Shown here one piece after another: positions 21,077 to 29,710 of a DNA stretch of 64,000 nt. Position 1 is the stretch's first letter. Each line of letters opens with the position of its first letter. The notes below the pieces were generated by a model, which was not told where the DNA came from, did not search any database, and saw only the letters and a program-made list of their open reading frames with translations. The position numbers were made by a program, and so were the translations under genes. Location: assembly GCF_017876095.1 (NCBI RefSeq), contig NZ_JAGINM010000003.1, forward strand, positions 251,491 to 315,490, read 5' to 3'. Origin of the DNA: Azospirillum agricola (GTDB lineage Bacteria > Pseudomonadota > Alphaproteobacteria > Azospirillales > Azospirillaceae).

Positions 21077-22144
21077 TCAGGCCGCCGGGGCCAGGATCTG
21101 GCAGGCGTCGATGGGGAGATGGACGGTCGTCGCGGCGCCCGGTCCGTAACGGTGCTCCGGCGGCACGAAGGCGCGGATCGTCCGGTCGCCGCCGATGTCC
21201 ACCAGCACGTCGCGGTGCTCGCCGAGATAGGCGGAGCGCACGACGGTGCCGGGCAGGCTGTTGCAGGGCAGGCCGCCATCCCCGCCCAGCCGCACCTTCG
21301 ATGGCCGGACGCAGAGCGCCACGGACCCGCCCTTCGCCGCGCCGCTGCGGTCCGGGGCGGTCAGCACATGATCGCCGACGCGGATGGCGCCCTCGCCCTC
21401 GCTGGTGCCGGCCAGCGTGTTGTTGGAGCCGATGAAGCCGGCGACGAAGGCGTTGGACGGCCGCTCGAACACCTCTTCCGGGCTGCCGAGCTGCTGGACG
21501 ATGCCGGACTGCATGACGGCGATGCGGTCGGCGGTGACAAGCGCCTCCGACTGGTCGTGGGTGACGTACACCGTGGTGATGCCCAGCAGGTCATGGACCT
21601 GCCGGATCTCGAAGCGCATCTCCTCGCGCAGATGGGCGTCGAGGTTGGACAGCGGCTCGTCGAGCAGCAGGATCGACGGTTCCACCACCAGCGCGCGGGC
21701 TAGCGCCACGCGCTGCTGCTGGCCGCCCGACAGCTCGGACGGGTAGCGGTCGCGCAGAGGATCCAGCCGGACGGTGCGCAGCGCGCGGGTCAGCCGCTCG
21801 GCGACCTCGGCCTTGGGCAGGCGGCGGATGGTCAGGCCGAAGGCGACGTTCTCGGCCACCGTCTTGTGCGGCCACACCGCGTAGTTCTGGAACACCAGCG
21901 AGATGCCGCGCTTTTCCGGCGGCAGCACGCCGCGCGGGGAGGAGAGCAGGGTGTCGTCGGCCCAGATCTCGCCCTCGGTCGGCGCCTCGAAGCCGGCCAG
22001 CAGTTGCAGCGTCGTCGATTTCCCGCAGCCGGACGGGCCGAGCAGCGCCAGAAGCGTGCCGTTGGGAACCTGGAGGTCGATGCCGCGCAGCGCCGTGTAG
22101 TCGCCGAAGCTCTTGCGCAGGTTGGTGATGCGGATGCCGCTCAT
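21077..22144 (-). CDS. ABC importer ATP-binding protein (Fbp/Pot type)
   Basis: This 355-residue ATPase has Walker A GPSGCGKST (about 36), signature LSGGQQQRVALARAL (about 136) and Walker B ILLLDEPLSNLD, followed by a C-terminal TOBE-type regulatory domain (about 240-350). That is the FbpC/PotA/PhnT pattern. It powers the permease encoded just upstream; the start overlaps the permease stop as ATGA. Its position within CoA-thioester genes suggests an organic acid or similar substrate rather than iron, but this is inference. Confidence 0.92.
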   Translation of the reverse strand: MSGIRITNLRKSFGDYTALRGIDLQVPNGTLLALLGPSGCGKSTTLQLLAGFEAPTEGEIWADDTLLSSPRGVLPPEKRGISLVFQNYAVWPHKTVAENVAFGLTIRRLPKAEVAERLTRALRTVRLDPLRDRYPSELSGGQQQRVALARALVVEPSILLLDEPLSNLDAHLREEMRFEIRQVHDLLGITTVYVTHDQSEALVTADRIAVMQSGIVQQLGSPEEVFERPSNAFVAGFIGSNNTLAGTSEGEGAIRVGDHVLTAPDRSGAAKGGSVALCVRPSKVRLGGDGGLPCNSLPGTVVRSAYLGEHRDVLVDIGGDRTIRAFVPPEHRYGPGAATTVHLPIDACQILAPAA

Positions 22145-23907
22145 GAGGGAACTCCGGCCGCCGTGGCGGTCTTGCGGGAGGTGCGCCGCGCGCCGGTCAG
22201 CCCGGCCAGCGGGCGGGCGATGGCCACCAGCAGCAGCGTGATCAGGAGGAGAAGGACGCTCATCGCGCAGACGGCCTCGTAATTGCCGCCGTCCTTGGCG
22301 TTGTAGATCAGCGTCGTCATCACGTTGGTCTTGGGCGTGATGAGGAAGACGGCGACCGACAGCTCGCGGATGATCGGGATGAAGACCAGGAACCAGCCCG
22401 ACACCAGCCCACCGCCCATCAGCGGCAGGGTGACGGCCAGGAAGGTCCGCGCCTCGCCGGCGCCCAGGCTGCGGGCGGCGCGCTCCAGTTCCGGCCCGAT
22501 GCCCTTCAGGATCGACCCGCCGTGGGCATAGGCGATCGGCAGGAAGGTGGCGGCGAAGGCGGCGATCAGCAGCAGCGGCGTGCCGTAGAGGTTGAAGGGG
22601 GCGCGGGTGTAGGCGGCGAAGAAGCCGACCGACAGCACGATGCCGGGGATGATGATCGGCACCGTGGCCACCGCCCCCAGCAGGGAGGCGCCGGGCATCA
22701 TCCGCCGCTCGACGATGTAGGCGACCAGCGTGCCCAGCGCCACGCACAGCGTCGCCCCGAGCGTCGAATAGACCAGCGAGTTGACGATGGCCGTGTGGGT
22801 CTCCGAATTGCCGAAGATCGCCCACCAGTACCAGTAGAGGGACAGGTTCTCCCAGCTCAGGCCCAAGCCCCAGGCGCGGGTCAGCGACACCAGCAGCAAC
22901 GCTGCGTAGGGCAGGAAGACGGCGACCGTCGGCAGCAGCAGCGCCAGGAACAGGGCGGGCCAGCGCCAGGCGCCCAGATGGATCTGCCGCCCGGCGCGCG
23001 TCTTGCCGGAGATGGTGACGTACTGCTTGCGGCCGAGGTAGCGGCGGCGCATCCAGAACAGCGCGCCGGTGACCAGCAGCAGCGGCATGCAGTAGGCGGC
23101 GGCCAGATAGATCTCGGGCGGGAACAGCTGGTAGAACTCGGCCAGCTTGGTGGTGACGACCGGGATGCCGGTCGGCGTCAGCAGGAAGGCCGGGACGCCG
23201 AACAGCGTCAGCCCCTGGATGAAGGAGAGGATGAAGCTGGCGATCACCGCCGGGGCGGCCAGCGGGATGGTGATGCTGACCATCGTCCGCAACACGCCGC
23301 AGCCGAGCGTCGTCGCCGCGTCCTCCAGCTCGACCGCCATCTCGTCGAGCGCGCTCGACACCATGGTGAAGCTGTAGGGCACCGTGTAGATGCCGCAGAC
23401 GAAGACCGCGCCGGCCATCGAGTAGATGTTCAGCGGTGCCCCGGCGCCCTCGCCGGCCAGCCAGCGCCACGCCGTGTTGAGCCAGCCCGAATTGGGCGCG
23501 GCCAGCAGGATCCAGCCGGTGGCGCCGATGAAGGACGGGGTGACGAAGGCGGTCAGGGTCAGGACGCGGATGCTGCGGCGGAAGGGCAGGTCGGTGCGCG
23601 ACACCAGCCAGGCCAGCGGCACGCCGATGCCGACGGCGATCAGCGCCGTGGCGGCGGCCAGGACCAGGGAATTGACCAGCGGCTCGATCAGATCGGCCGA
23701 CTGGACGACGCGCGCGTAGTTGTTCAGGGTCCAGGCGCCGGTCGCGTCGTCGTGGAGGCTGTTGAAAAGCACCCAGCCGAAGGGCTGGACGACCAGCAGC
23801 ACCAGGAGAAGGACGACGGCGCCGAGGATGGTCGCCTTGACGAGCGGCACGCGGGCCATGACGGGACGCGCCACGGCGTCGCGGGAACTGGTTGAGATGA
23901 CCCCCAT
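22141..23907 (-). CDS. ABC importer permease, two fused membrane domains
   Basis: This 588-residue FbpB-like permease has about twelve transmembrane helices in two homologous halves, each with a BPD-type cytoplasmic loop (LEDAATTLGCGVLRTMVSITIPLAAPA in the first half, LERAARSLGAGEARTFLAVTLPLMGGG in the second). One polypeptide thus replaces a permease dimer. The ATG at 23907 is preceded by GGGAGGCGG. It lies between the binding-protein gene and the ATPase gene of the same importer. Confidence 0.92.
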   Translation of the reverse strand: MGVISTSSRDAVARPVMARVPLVKATILGAVVLLLVLLVVQPFGWVLFNSLHDDATGAWTLNNYARVVQSADLIEPLVNSLVLAAATALIAVGIGVPLAWLVSRTDLPFRRSIRVLTLTAFVTPSFIGATGWILLAAPNSGWLNTAWRWLAGEGAGAPLNIYSMAGAVFVCGIYTVPYSFTMVSSALDEMAVELEDAATTLGCGVLRTMVSITIPLAAPAVIASFILSFIQGLTLFGVPAFLLTPTGIPVVTTKLAEFYQLFPPEIYLAAAYCMPLLLVTGALFWMRRRYLGRKQYVTISGKTRAGRQIHLGAWRWPALFLALLLPTVAVFLPYAALLLVSLTRAWGLGLSWENLSLYWYWWAIFGNSETHTAIVNSLVYSTLGATLCVALGTLVAYIVERRMMPGASLLGAVATVPIIIPGIVLSVGFFAAYTRAPFNLYGTPLLLIAAFAATFLPIAYAHGGSILKGIGPELERAARSLGAGEARTFLAVTLPLMGGGLVSGWFLVFIPIIRELSVAVFLITPKTNVMTTLIYNAKDGGNYEAVCAMSVLLLLITLLLVAIARPLAGLTGARRTSRKTATAAGVPS

Positions 23908-24006
23908 TGGGTCCGCCTCCCGTTGCCAAGGATGGGCCTTGCGGCCCAGCATGATGGAGTGTTCCCGAACCGGCGACCGGGTGGCAACCGCCGCCGGCGG
24001 GGAAAG

Positions 24007-24029
24007 CCCTCTCCCGGGGCGGGAGAGGG
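24007..24029. repeat. dispersed 23-base palindrome
   Basis: CCCTCTCCC, loop GGGGC and GGGAGAGGG are identical to the hairpin at 8261-8283. It lies between the binding-protein gene and the permease gene. It could shape the mRNA so that the abundant binding protein is made in excess over the permease. Confidence 0.75.
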
Positions 24030-24040
24030 GGCCGAAGCAA

Positions 24041-25096
24041 CTAGCGCACCAGTTCCTTCCACTTGGCGATGCCCTCGGCCACCTCGGCGGCGAGGTCGTC
24101 GCCGGTGTTGCGGAACCACTTCATCTGGTCCAGCGAGCGGCCTTCCGCCCAGGCGACGTCGGTGCGCAGCGTCGGCCAGAAGTTCCTCGACAGGATGTCC
24201 GACACCTCCTTGGAATAGAGGAAGTTGGTGAAGAGGCGCGCGGCGTTGGGGTGGGGCGCCTTGGCCGGGATGCCGGTGAGGCCCAGGTTCAGGATGGCGT
24301 CGTCGGTCGGCACGCTGACGTCGATCGGGTTGCCGGCCGCCTTCTGGGTCAGCGTGTAGCTGAAGGGCGCGCCCGATCCCACGACGCGCTCGCCGGCCAG
24401 GATGTCGGTGACGGTGTCGACGTTGGACTGGCCGACCTTGGGCTTCTGCTGGCCGAAGCGGCGCAGGTAGTCGTCGCCGTACTTGCGGCGGATGGCGACC
24501 ACCCAGCTCGCCACGTCGCCGGAGAAGGCGGGGCTGCCGGTGGTGATCTTGCCCTTCCACTGGTCCTCCAGCAGCGCCATCCAGCTCGTCGGCGGGGCAG
24601 CGACCTTGCCCGGCGCGTAGTTGATGCTGGTCAGGCTGATGGCGCCGACATGATACATGGCGTCCTTGTCCAGCCCCTTGAAAGCGGCGGGCAGCATGGC
24701 CGCGTCGGGCGGCTCGTAGGCGGCGAGCGCGCCGATCTTCTTCAGCTCGGTGTAGTGCAGCAGGTTGGTGGTGCCCAGCGAATCGCACTCGGCGACGCCG
24801 TTCTGCAACTCCAGCCGCAGGCGGGTGTAGACGGTCTGCGAGGCCTGGCGGAGAAGCTGCACCTCGATGCCCGGATACTTCGCCTTGAAGGCGTCGCGGA
24901 TCGCCTCCATCGTCTGCTGCTCGTAGGAGCCCCAATAGAGCGTCAGCGCGCCTTCCTTGCGGGCGGCGGCGTAGAGCGGGTCGTCCTGCGCGGTGGCCAG
25001 CCGGGCGAAGCCGGTGCCGGCGAGGCCGCCGGACAGCAGCGCCGTCCCGACCAGCCCGCCCGTCTTCAGAAGCCCGCGGCGAGAGATGTCCGTCAT
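24041..25096 (-). CDS. ABC importer substrate-binding protein, Tat-exported
   Basis: This 351-residue family-1 extracellular solute-binding protein has a twin-arginine signal (SRRGLLKTGGLVGTALLSGG), so it is probably folded before export. The mature start (LYAAARKEGALTLYWGSYEQQTMEAIRDAF) is typical of FbpA/PotD-like proteins. The paired tyrosines that bind ferric iron in FbpA are not apparent to me, which fits a non-iron ligand. It is encoded 133 bp before its permease, and the SDR gene lies 72 bp upstream, so uptake and metabolism are probably co-expressed. Confidence 0.9.
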   Translation of the reverse strand: MTDISRRGLLKTGGLVGTALLSGGLAGTGFARLATAQDDPLYAAARKEGALTLYWGSYEQQTMEAIRDAFKAKYPGIEVQLLRQASQTVYTRLRLELQNGVAECDSLGTTNLLHYTELKKIGALAAYEPPDAAMLPAAFKGLDKDAMYHVGAISLTSINYAPGKVAAPPTSWMALLEDQWKGKITTGSPAFSGDVASWVVAIRRKYGDDYLRRFGQQKPKVGQSNVDTVTDILAGERVVGSGAPFSYTLTQKAAGNPIDVSVPTDDAILNLGLTGIPAKAPHPNAARLFTNFLYSKEVSDILSRNFWPTLRTDVAWAEGRSLDQMKWFRNTGDDLAAEVAEGIAKWKELVR

Positions 25097-25168
25097 GTTC
25101 GTCGTCCCTGTTCGGTTGTTGCGTGAATGCCGTTTCGGCTTTGTTGGTCGCCCTGTGGGTCGTTGTGT

Positions 25169-25933
25169 TCAGTAGTCGCCGGTGGTGGCGCCGCCGTCGG
25201 CGACGATGGTCTGGCCGGTGACGTAGGCGGCGTCGTCCGAGGCCAGGAAGGCGACGATGGACGCGATCTCCTGCGGCTTGCCGAGCCGGCCGATGGGGGT
25301 CTTCTCCACCCATTGCGCGCGGATCGCGTCCGGCACGCCCTCGACGATGCTGGTCTCGACCACGCCGGGCGCCACCGCGTTGACCAGGATGCCGCGCCGG
25401 GCGCCTTCCAGCGCCGCCGTCCGCGTCAGCCCGACGACGCCCGCCTTGGAGGCCGAATAATTGGCCTGCCCGAAGGTGCCGAGCATGGCGGTCGAGGCGA
25501 TGTTGACGATTCGGCCCCAGCCCCGGTCGCCGACCAGCTTGAAGGCGGTCTGGCAGCCGAGCCAGGTGCCGCGCAGGTTCACGTCGAGGACGGTGGTCCA
25601 TTCCGCGTCGCTCATCTTGACCAGCGAGCGGTCGCGGACGATGCCGGCGACGTTGACCAGGATGTCGACGGCGCGGACGGGCTCGGGCAGGGCGGCGACG
25701 GCCGCCTCCCAGCTCGCCCGGTCCGACACGTCGAGTTGCACCGCGTGAGAGACCGCTCCACCGTCGCGCAGGGCCGAGGCGACCCGTTCGGCCGGCTCCA
25801 GCCCGATGTCGGCAACCACCACGGCGGCACCCTCGGCGGCCAGCCTCTCGCACACCGCGCGGCCGATGCCGCCGCCGCCGCCGGTCACGAAGGCCGTCCG
25901 GCCCTTCAAGCGATCCTGTAGGCTCATGCTCAT
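25169..25933 (-). CDS. short-chain dehydrogenase/reductase
   Basis: This 254-residue classical SDR has the cofactor motif TGGGGGIG (about 18), NVAG (about 94), catalytic Ser in NIAST and the YSASK active site (about 158). The ending VTGQTIVADGGATTGDY is typical of FabG-like enzymes. The Asp in VADIG favours NAD. It likely oxidises a 3-hydroxyacyl-CoA made by the MaoC or crotonase hydratase nearby. Its start overlaps the MaoC stop as ATGA. Confidence 0.92.
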   Translation of the reverse strand: MSMSLQDRLKGRTAFVTGGGGGIGRAVCERLAAEGAAVVVADIGLEPAERVASALRDGGAVSHAVQLDVSDRASWEAAVAALPEPVRAVDILVNVAGIVRDRSLVKMSDAEWTTVLDVNLRGTWLGCQTAFKLVGDRGWGRIVNIASTAMLGTFGQANYSASKAGVVGLTRTAALEGARRGILVNAVAPGVVETSIVEGVPDAIRAQWVEKTPIGRLGKPQEIASIVAFLASDDAAYVTGQTIVADGGATTGDY

Positions 25934-26391
25934 GCCGTCACCCGCCCTGTCACCTGGCGCCCGATGGAGAACACGTCCTCACCCTCCTGCACCGTGCCGC
26001 CGCTCTGGTTGCGCACGGTGATGCCGACGCGGACGATGCCGCGGTCGGGCTTCGACGCGCTGGGGCGGACCTCCAGCACCTCGGCCTCGTACTGGATGGT
26101 GTCGCCGGCGAAGACCGGGCCGACGAAGCGGCGGCGGGTCTCCAGGAAGGCCAGGATCGCCCAGTCGTCGATGGCCGAGCGCAGGCCGGTGCTCATCGAG
26201 TGGGTGAGCATCCCGTGGGCGATGGTCCGCCCGAAGCCGTTGGCCTTGGCCGCCTCGGCGTCCATGTGCAGCGGGTTGAAGTCGCCGGTCAGCCCGGCGA
26301 ACCAGACGATGTGCGCCTCGGTCACGGTGACGCGGGTGGACAGCGCGCGGGCGCCCGGTTCGATGTCGTCGAGGTAAACGGATTCGGTCAT
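25930..26391 (-). CDS. MaoC-like (R)-specific enoyl-CoA hydratase
   Basis: This 153-residue hot-dog protein holds the hydratase-2 motif GDFNPLHMDAEAAKANGFGRTIAHGML (about 37-63), with the catalytic Asp and His. It is expected to add water to a trans-2-enoyl-CoA. It is coupled by ATGA overlaps to both the DUF35 gene before it and the SDR gene after it, which implies tight stoichiometry within one operon. Confidence 0.92.
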   Translation of the reverse strand: MTESVYLDDIEPGARALSTRVTVTEAHIVWFAGLTGDFNPLHMDAEAAKANGFGRTIAHGMLTHSMSTGLRSAIDDWAILAFLETRRRFVGPVFAGDTIQYEAEVLEVRPSASKPDRGIVRVGITVRNQSGGTVQEGEDVFSIGRQVTGRVTA

Positions 26392-26804
26392 GCGTCGCTC
26401 GCTCCTGCGTCGCTGGGGGGCCGGAAGATCGGCAGGCTGATGGTGTCGTCCAGGCGGTGGAAGGCGACGGCCAGCGGCAAGCCGCTGCGCAGGTCGGCCT
26501 CCGCGACGCCCTCGATCCGCGAGAAGACGGCGACGCCCTCCTCCAGCCGGACCAGGGCGCAGGTGTAGGGATCGCCGCGCGTGTTGCCGCGATGGACGAC
26601 GGAGTGGGAGAGCAGCTCGCCGCGTCCGCTCGCCTCGACCCATTCGGGGGTGGCGTGGGGGGCGTGGATGGAGTGGGCGCGCGGGTACCACTGGTACAGC
26701 CCGGTCTCCGGGCAGCGCTGGATCAGGAAGCGTCCCTCGCGCGCCGCCTCCCAGAAGGGGGCGGAGGTTTCGTCGAGGGTCGGCAAGGTCGTTATGGCGG
26801 TCAT
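26388..26804 (-). CDS. DUF35 OB-fold protein, partner of the adjacent thiolase
   Basis: This 138-residue protein has the DUF35 layout: an N-terminal rubredoxin-like zinc-ribbon region and a C-terminal OB-fold acyl-CoA-binding domain (GRGELLSHSVVHRG, YTCALVRLEEGVAVFSRI). The usual four zinc cysteines are reduced to one (RCPETGLYQWYPRAHS), so it probably binds no zinc. DUF35 proteins commonly form complexes with thiolase-like subunits, and here the thiolase gene ends only 8 bases upstream. The start is ATG 26804; the stop overlaps the MaoC start. Confidence 0.88.
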   Translation of the reverse strand: MTAITTLPTLDETSAPFWEAAREGRFLIQRCPETGLYQWYPRAHSIHAPHATPEWVEASGRGELLSHSVVHRGNTRGDPYTCALVRLEEGVAVFSRIEGVAEADLRSGLPLAVAFHRLDDTISLPIFRPPSDAGASDA

Positions 26805-26812
26805 GGCATCAC

Positions 26813-27982
26813 CTACACGGTGAGGATGGCGGTGGCGGCGGAGCAGAAGGTCCCGCCCAGCCCGTGGGCCAAGGCAACCTCGGCGTCCGGCACCTGGATG
26901 CCCGGCGCGTCGCCGCGCAGCTGGCGGACGCTTTCGATCAGCGTGAAGATGCCGCGCTTGCCCGGATGGTTGGACGACAGGCCGCCGCCGTCGGTGTTGG
27001 TCGGCAGGCTGCCGCCCGTGGCCGACAGCTTGCCGGCCGCGACGAAGGCGCCGCTCTCGCCGCGCCCGCAGAAGCCCAGATCCTCCAGCGCCAGCATCGG
27101 CGTGATGGTGAAGGCGTCGTAGATCTGCGCCACGTCGATGTCGGCCGGCGTCATCCCGGCCATGGCGAAGGCGCGCGGGCCGGACAGGGCGGCGGGGGTG
27201 GAGAGGTCGTCGGGGATCTGGCTGTTCTGCGTCCGCGCCACGGCGGCGCCGTAGCCGGCGAGATGGACCGGGCGGCGCTTCAGGTCGCGCGCCCGCTCGC
27301 GGCTGGTCATCACCAGCGCCCCGCCGCCATCGGTGACGACGCAGCAGTCCAGCCGGTGCAGCGGCGAGGCGATCATCGGCGAGGCCAGCACGTCCTCCAC
27401 CGTGATCGGCTTGCGCAGCCGGGCCTGCGGGTTGGCGGCGGCGTGTTCGCGGAAGGTGACGGCGACCTGGGCGAGCTGCTCCGGCGTCGTGCCGTAGAGG
27501 TCCATGTGGCGCCGGGCGAACAGCCCGTAGGTGGAGATCAGCGTCGGCGCGTAGGGGATCTCGTATTGGCCCGGCCCGGCCGGGAGGACGAAGGGGTCGA
27601 AGGAGGGCGTGCTCAGCGGCCACCAGCGCGGGCAGGCGGCGTAGCTGATGACCACCACCTCGGCCAGACCCGTGGCGATGGCGGCGGCGGCCTGACCGGC
27701 TTGCAGGATGTAGGAGCAGCCGCCGACGTCGGTGCTGTTCACGTAGGTGGGCTGGATGCCAATGTATTCGGCCAGCTCGATGACGTCCATCGTGCCGCCG
27801 CCCTCGGCCCAGTCGCCCGACGCGGCGCAGAGCCCGTCGACATCCTTCAGCGTCAGGCCGGCGTCGTCGAGCGCGCCCAGGATGCATTCCATCTGGAGGG
27901 CGAAGGGGTGGACGCGCGGCGCGTCGCGGCGGGGGGATTCATAGGCGCCGACGATGGCGGTCTTGCCCGAAAGCTCCTTCAC
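26813..27982 (-). CDS. thiolase-family acyltransferase (SCP2-like)
   Basis: This 389-residue thiolase-fold protein has the nucleophile region DVGGCSYILQAGQAAAAIATGLAEVV and the C-terminal GGGLSSNHPGKRGIFTLIES and HGLGGTFCSAATAI segments. It belongs to the non-decarboxylating SCP2-type branch that pairs with DUF35 proteins. It may perform thiolytic or retro-aldol cleavage of a CoA thioester. I use the GTG at 27982 (VKELSGKTAIVGAYESP), since this gives the normal family length; upstream codons are low-quality. It is first in the leftward operon. Confidence 0.88.
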   Translation of the reverse strand: MKELSGKTAIVGAYESPRRDAPRVHPFALQMECILGALDDAGLTLKDVDGLCAASGDWAEGGGTMDVIELAEYIGIQPTYVNSTDVGGCSYILQAGQAAAAIATGLAEVVVISYAACPRWWPLSTPSFDPFVLPAGPGQYEIPYAPTLISTYGLFARRHMDLYGTTPEQLAQVAVTFREHAAANPQARLRKPITVEDVLASPMIASPLHRLDCCVVTDGGGALVMTSRERARDLKRRPVHLAGYGAAVARTQNSQIPDDLSTPAALSGPRAFAMAGMTPADIDVAQIYDAFTITPMLALEDLGFCGRGESGAFVAAGKLSATGGSLPTNTDGGGLSSNHPGKRGIFTLIESVRQLRGDAPGIQVPDAEVALAHGLGGTFCSAATAILTV

Positions 27983-28204
27983 GGCCCTGGTCGTCCTTTC
28001 ACGGTTGCGGGAACCCGGCACCGGCACGATGGCGCCGGCGAGCAAAGAGGCTCCGTTGGACAAGTATCGGAAGACGAGACGACCGGCCGGCACGGGAAGC
28101 GCGAAGAACTCCCGGAACGCCCTCTAGACTTCGGTCGCCGCCGGTCCGCTCCCGGCACAATCGAGAATACCGGACACCCTCCGTGTCACAAGCAGAAAAA
28201 AGTC

Positions 28205-28227
28205 TGCGCTCCGGTGCATGGAGCGCA
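28205..28227. promoter_or_regulatory. inverted repeat, operator candidate 1
   Basis: TGCGCTCC and GGAGCGCA are perfect 8-bp arms around 7 bases. The spacing and position between divergent operons suit a dimeric regulator, possibly the LysR-type protein encoded at 29711. Its centre is exactly 40 bases from that of the second site. Confidence 0.6.
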
Positions 28228-28244
28228 CCAATGACCGGCCCGCG

Positions 28245-28267
28245 TCCGGTGCCTTTCCTGCACCGGA
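28245..28267. promoter_or_regulatory. inverted repeat, operator candidate 2
   Basis: TCCGGTGC and GCACCGGA are perfect 8-bp arms around 7 bases, the same geometry as the site at 28205. Both sites also contain the octamer TCCGGTGC in the same orientation. The 40-base centre spacing puts them on one face of the helix. Confidence 0.6.
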
Positions 28268-28400
28268 TTGGGCCAAACTAAGCGATTGTTTTCGCGGCGC
28301 CGTGGCGCAAGCCTTTGGGCATCGCATTCCCGCCGGCGCCTTGCGGCGCGGCCCCGTCCGGCCCGGTCCCCCGGTGCCCGGCAGCCCCGAAGGAACCTTC

Positions 28401-29603
28401 ATGACCGACACCGAAACCCAACGCCGGGGCGGCCCGCTGGCCGGCGTGCGCGTTGTCGATCTCACGCACATGCTGGCCGGCCCCTACAGCACCTGGCTGC
28501 TCGGCGCGCTGGGCGCCGACGTCATCAAGATCGAGCGTCCGGGCAAGGGCGACTTCACCCGCGTCATCGCCCCCTTCAGCGACGACGAGAGCATTTACTT
28601 CATGAGCGTCAACCGCAACAAGCGGAGCCTTACGCTCAACTTGAAGGAGGAGAAGGGAAAGGAGATTTTCAAACGCATCGTCGCCTCCAGCGACGTGCTG
28701 GTCGAGAACAACCGGGCCGGCACGATGGACCGGCTGGGGCTCGGCTACGAGGATCTGAAGGCGGTCAACGGGAAGCTCGTCTACGCCTCGATCTCCGGCT
28801 TCGGGCAGGACGGCCCCTACCGCCACCGGCCCTGCTTCGACGTGGTGGCCCAGGCGATGTCCGGCATGATGAGCATCACCGGCGAGCCCGGCGGCCAGCC
28901 AGCCCGTGTCGGCGCCTCGATCGGCGACATCGGGTCGAGCCTGTTCGCCGCCATCGGCATCCTCTCGGCCTTGCAGAAGCGGGCCAGCACGGGGGAGGGC
29001 AGCTTCATCGACGTGGCGATGCTGGATTGCCAGCTGGCATTGATGGAGAACGCCATCGCCCGCTACCTCAACGCTGGCGACGTGCCGCGCGCGCTGGGCA
29101 GCCGCCATCCGCTGATCGCGCCCTTCCAGTCCTTCCCCACCGCCGACAAGCCGATCGCCGTCTGCGTCGACACCAACGAGCAGTGGGAACGGCTGGTCGG
29201 CGCCATGGGGCTGGAGCATCTGCTCTCCGACCCGCGCTTCCTCACCGGCTCCGAGCGCAACGCCAACCACGCGGAGCTCGAGCCGCTGCTGGTTCCGGTC
29301 TTCGCCACCCGGACGCGCGACGAGTGGCTCGACCGTCTGGAGGCGGCCGACGTGCCGTCCAGCCCGATCAACAGCGTGCCCGACGCGCTGGCCGACCCGC
29401 AGGTCATCCACCGCAGCATGGTGGTGGAGGTGCCGCCCGGCTCCGGCAAGCGCTTCGCCGCCGTGCCGATCCACATGCAGGGGGCGCCGCTGGCGGCCGA
29501 GGCCCCGGCGCCGCGCCTGGGCGAGCACACCGACGCCATCCTGGCCGAGCTGGGCTTCGCCGCCGCCGACATCGAGGCGCTGCGCCGCGACGCGGTGGTG
29601 TGA
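28401..29603 (+). CDS. class III CoA-transferase (CaiB/BaiF family)
   Basis: This 400-residue protein moves CoA between acyl groups. It shows the family N-terminus GVRVVDLTHMLAGPYSTWLLGALGADVIKIERPGKGD and the probable catalytic Asp in CFDVVAQAMSGMMS (Asp147). The ATG at 28401 has AAGGAAC just upstream. It is the first rightward gene of the island and may activate the imported acid using CoA from another thioester, without ATP. The donor and acceptor are unknown. Confidence 0.92.
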   Translation: MTDTETQRRGGPLAGVRVVDLTHMLAGPYSTWLLGALGADVIKIERPGKGDFTRVIAPFSDDESIYFMSVNRNKRSLTLNLKEEKGKEIFKRIVASSDVLVENNRAGTMDRLGLGYEDLKAVNGKLVYASISGFGQDGPYRHRPCFDVVAQAMSGMMSITGEPGGQPARVGASIGDIGSSLFAAIGILSALQKRASTGEGSFIDVAMLDCQLALMENAIARYLNAGDVPRALGSRHPLIAPFQSFPTADKPIAVCVDTNEQWERLVGAMGLEHLLSDPRFLTGSERNANHAELEPLLVPVFATRTRDEWLDRLEAADVPSSPINSVPDALADPQVIHRSMVVEVPPGSGKRFAAVPIHMQGAPLAAEAPAPRLGEHTDAILAELGFAAADIEALRRDAVV

Positions 29604-29710
29604 TGGGGGAGGAGCGGGGAGCGGAGGAAAGGGGCGGCGACGGGACGCGTGCGGCGCTGGCGAAAATGCTTCATGATGCCATCGGAATCGTCCCGTCACC
29701 CCAAGCTCCG

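Larger units (their letters stand above)
27983..28400. other. divergent regulatory region of the catabolic island
   Basis: These 418 bases separate the leftward thiolase operon from the rightward CoA-transferase gene. I see no gene. The region holds two matched inverted repeats (28205-28227 and 28245-28267) and an A-rich stretch near 28190, so it is the likely control point for both transcription units. Confidence 0.7.

Noticed and set aside
21077-25096. Ferric iron importer (fbpABC)
   Set aside because: Architecture is Fbp-like, but the iron-binding tyrosine pair is not evident and the operon is full of CoA-thioester enzymes, so an organic ligand is likelier.
28218-28400. Upstream extension of the CoA-transferase reading frame
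   Set aside because: It would add 61 low-quality residues and cover both operator-like repeats; the ATG at 28401 has a ribosome site and matches family N-termini.
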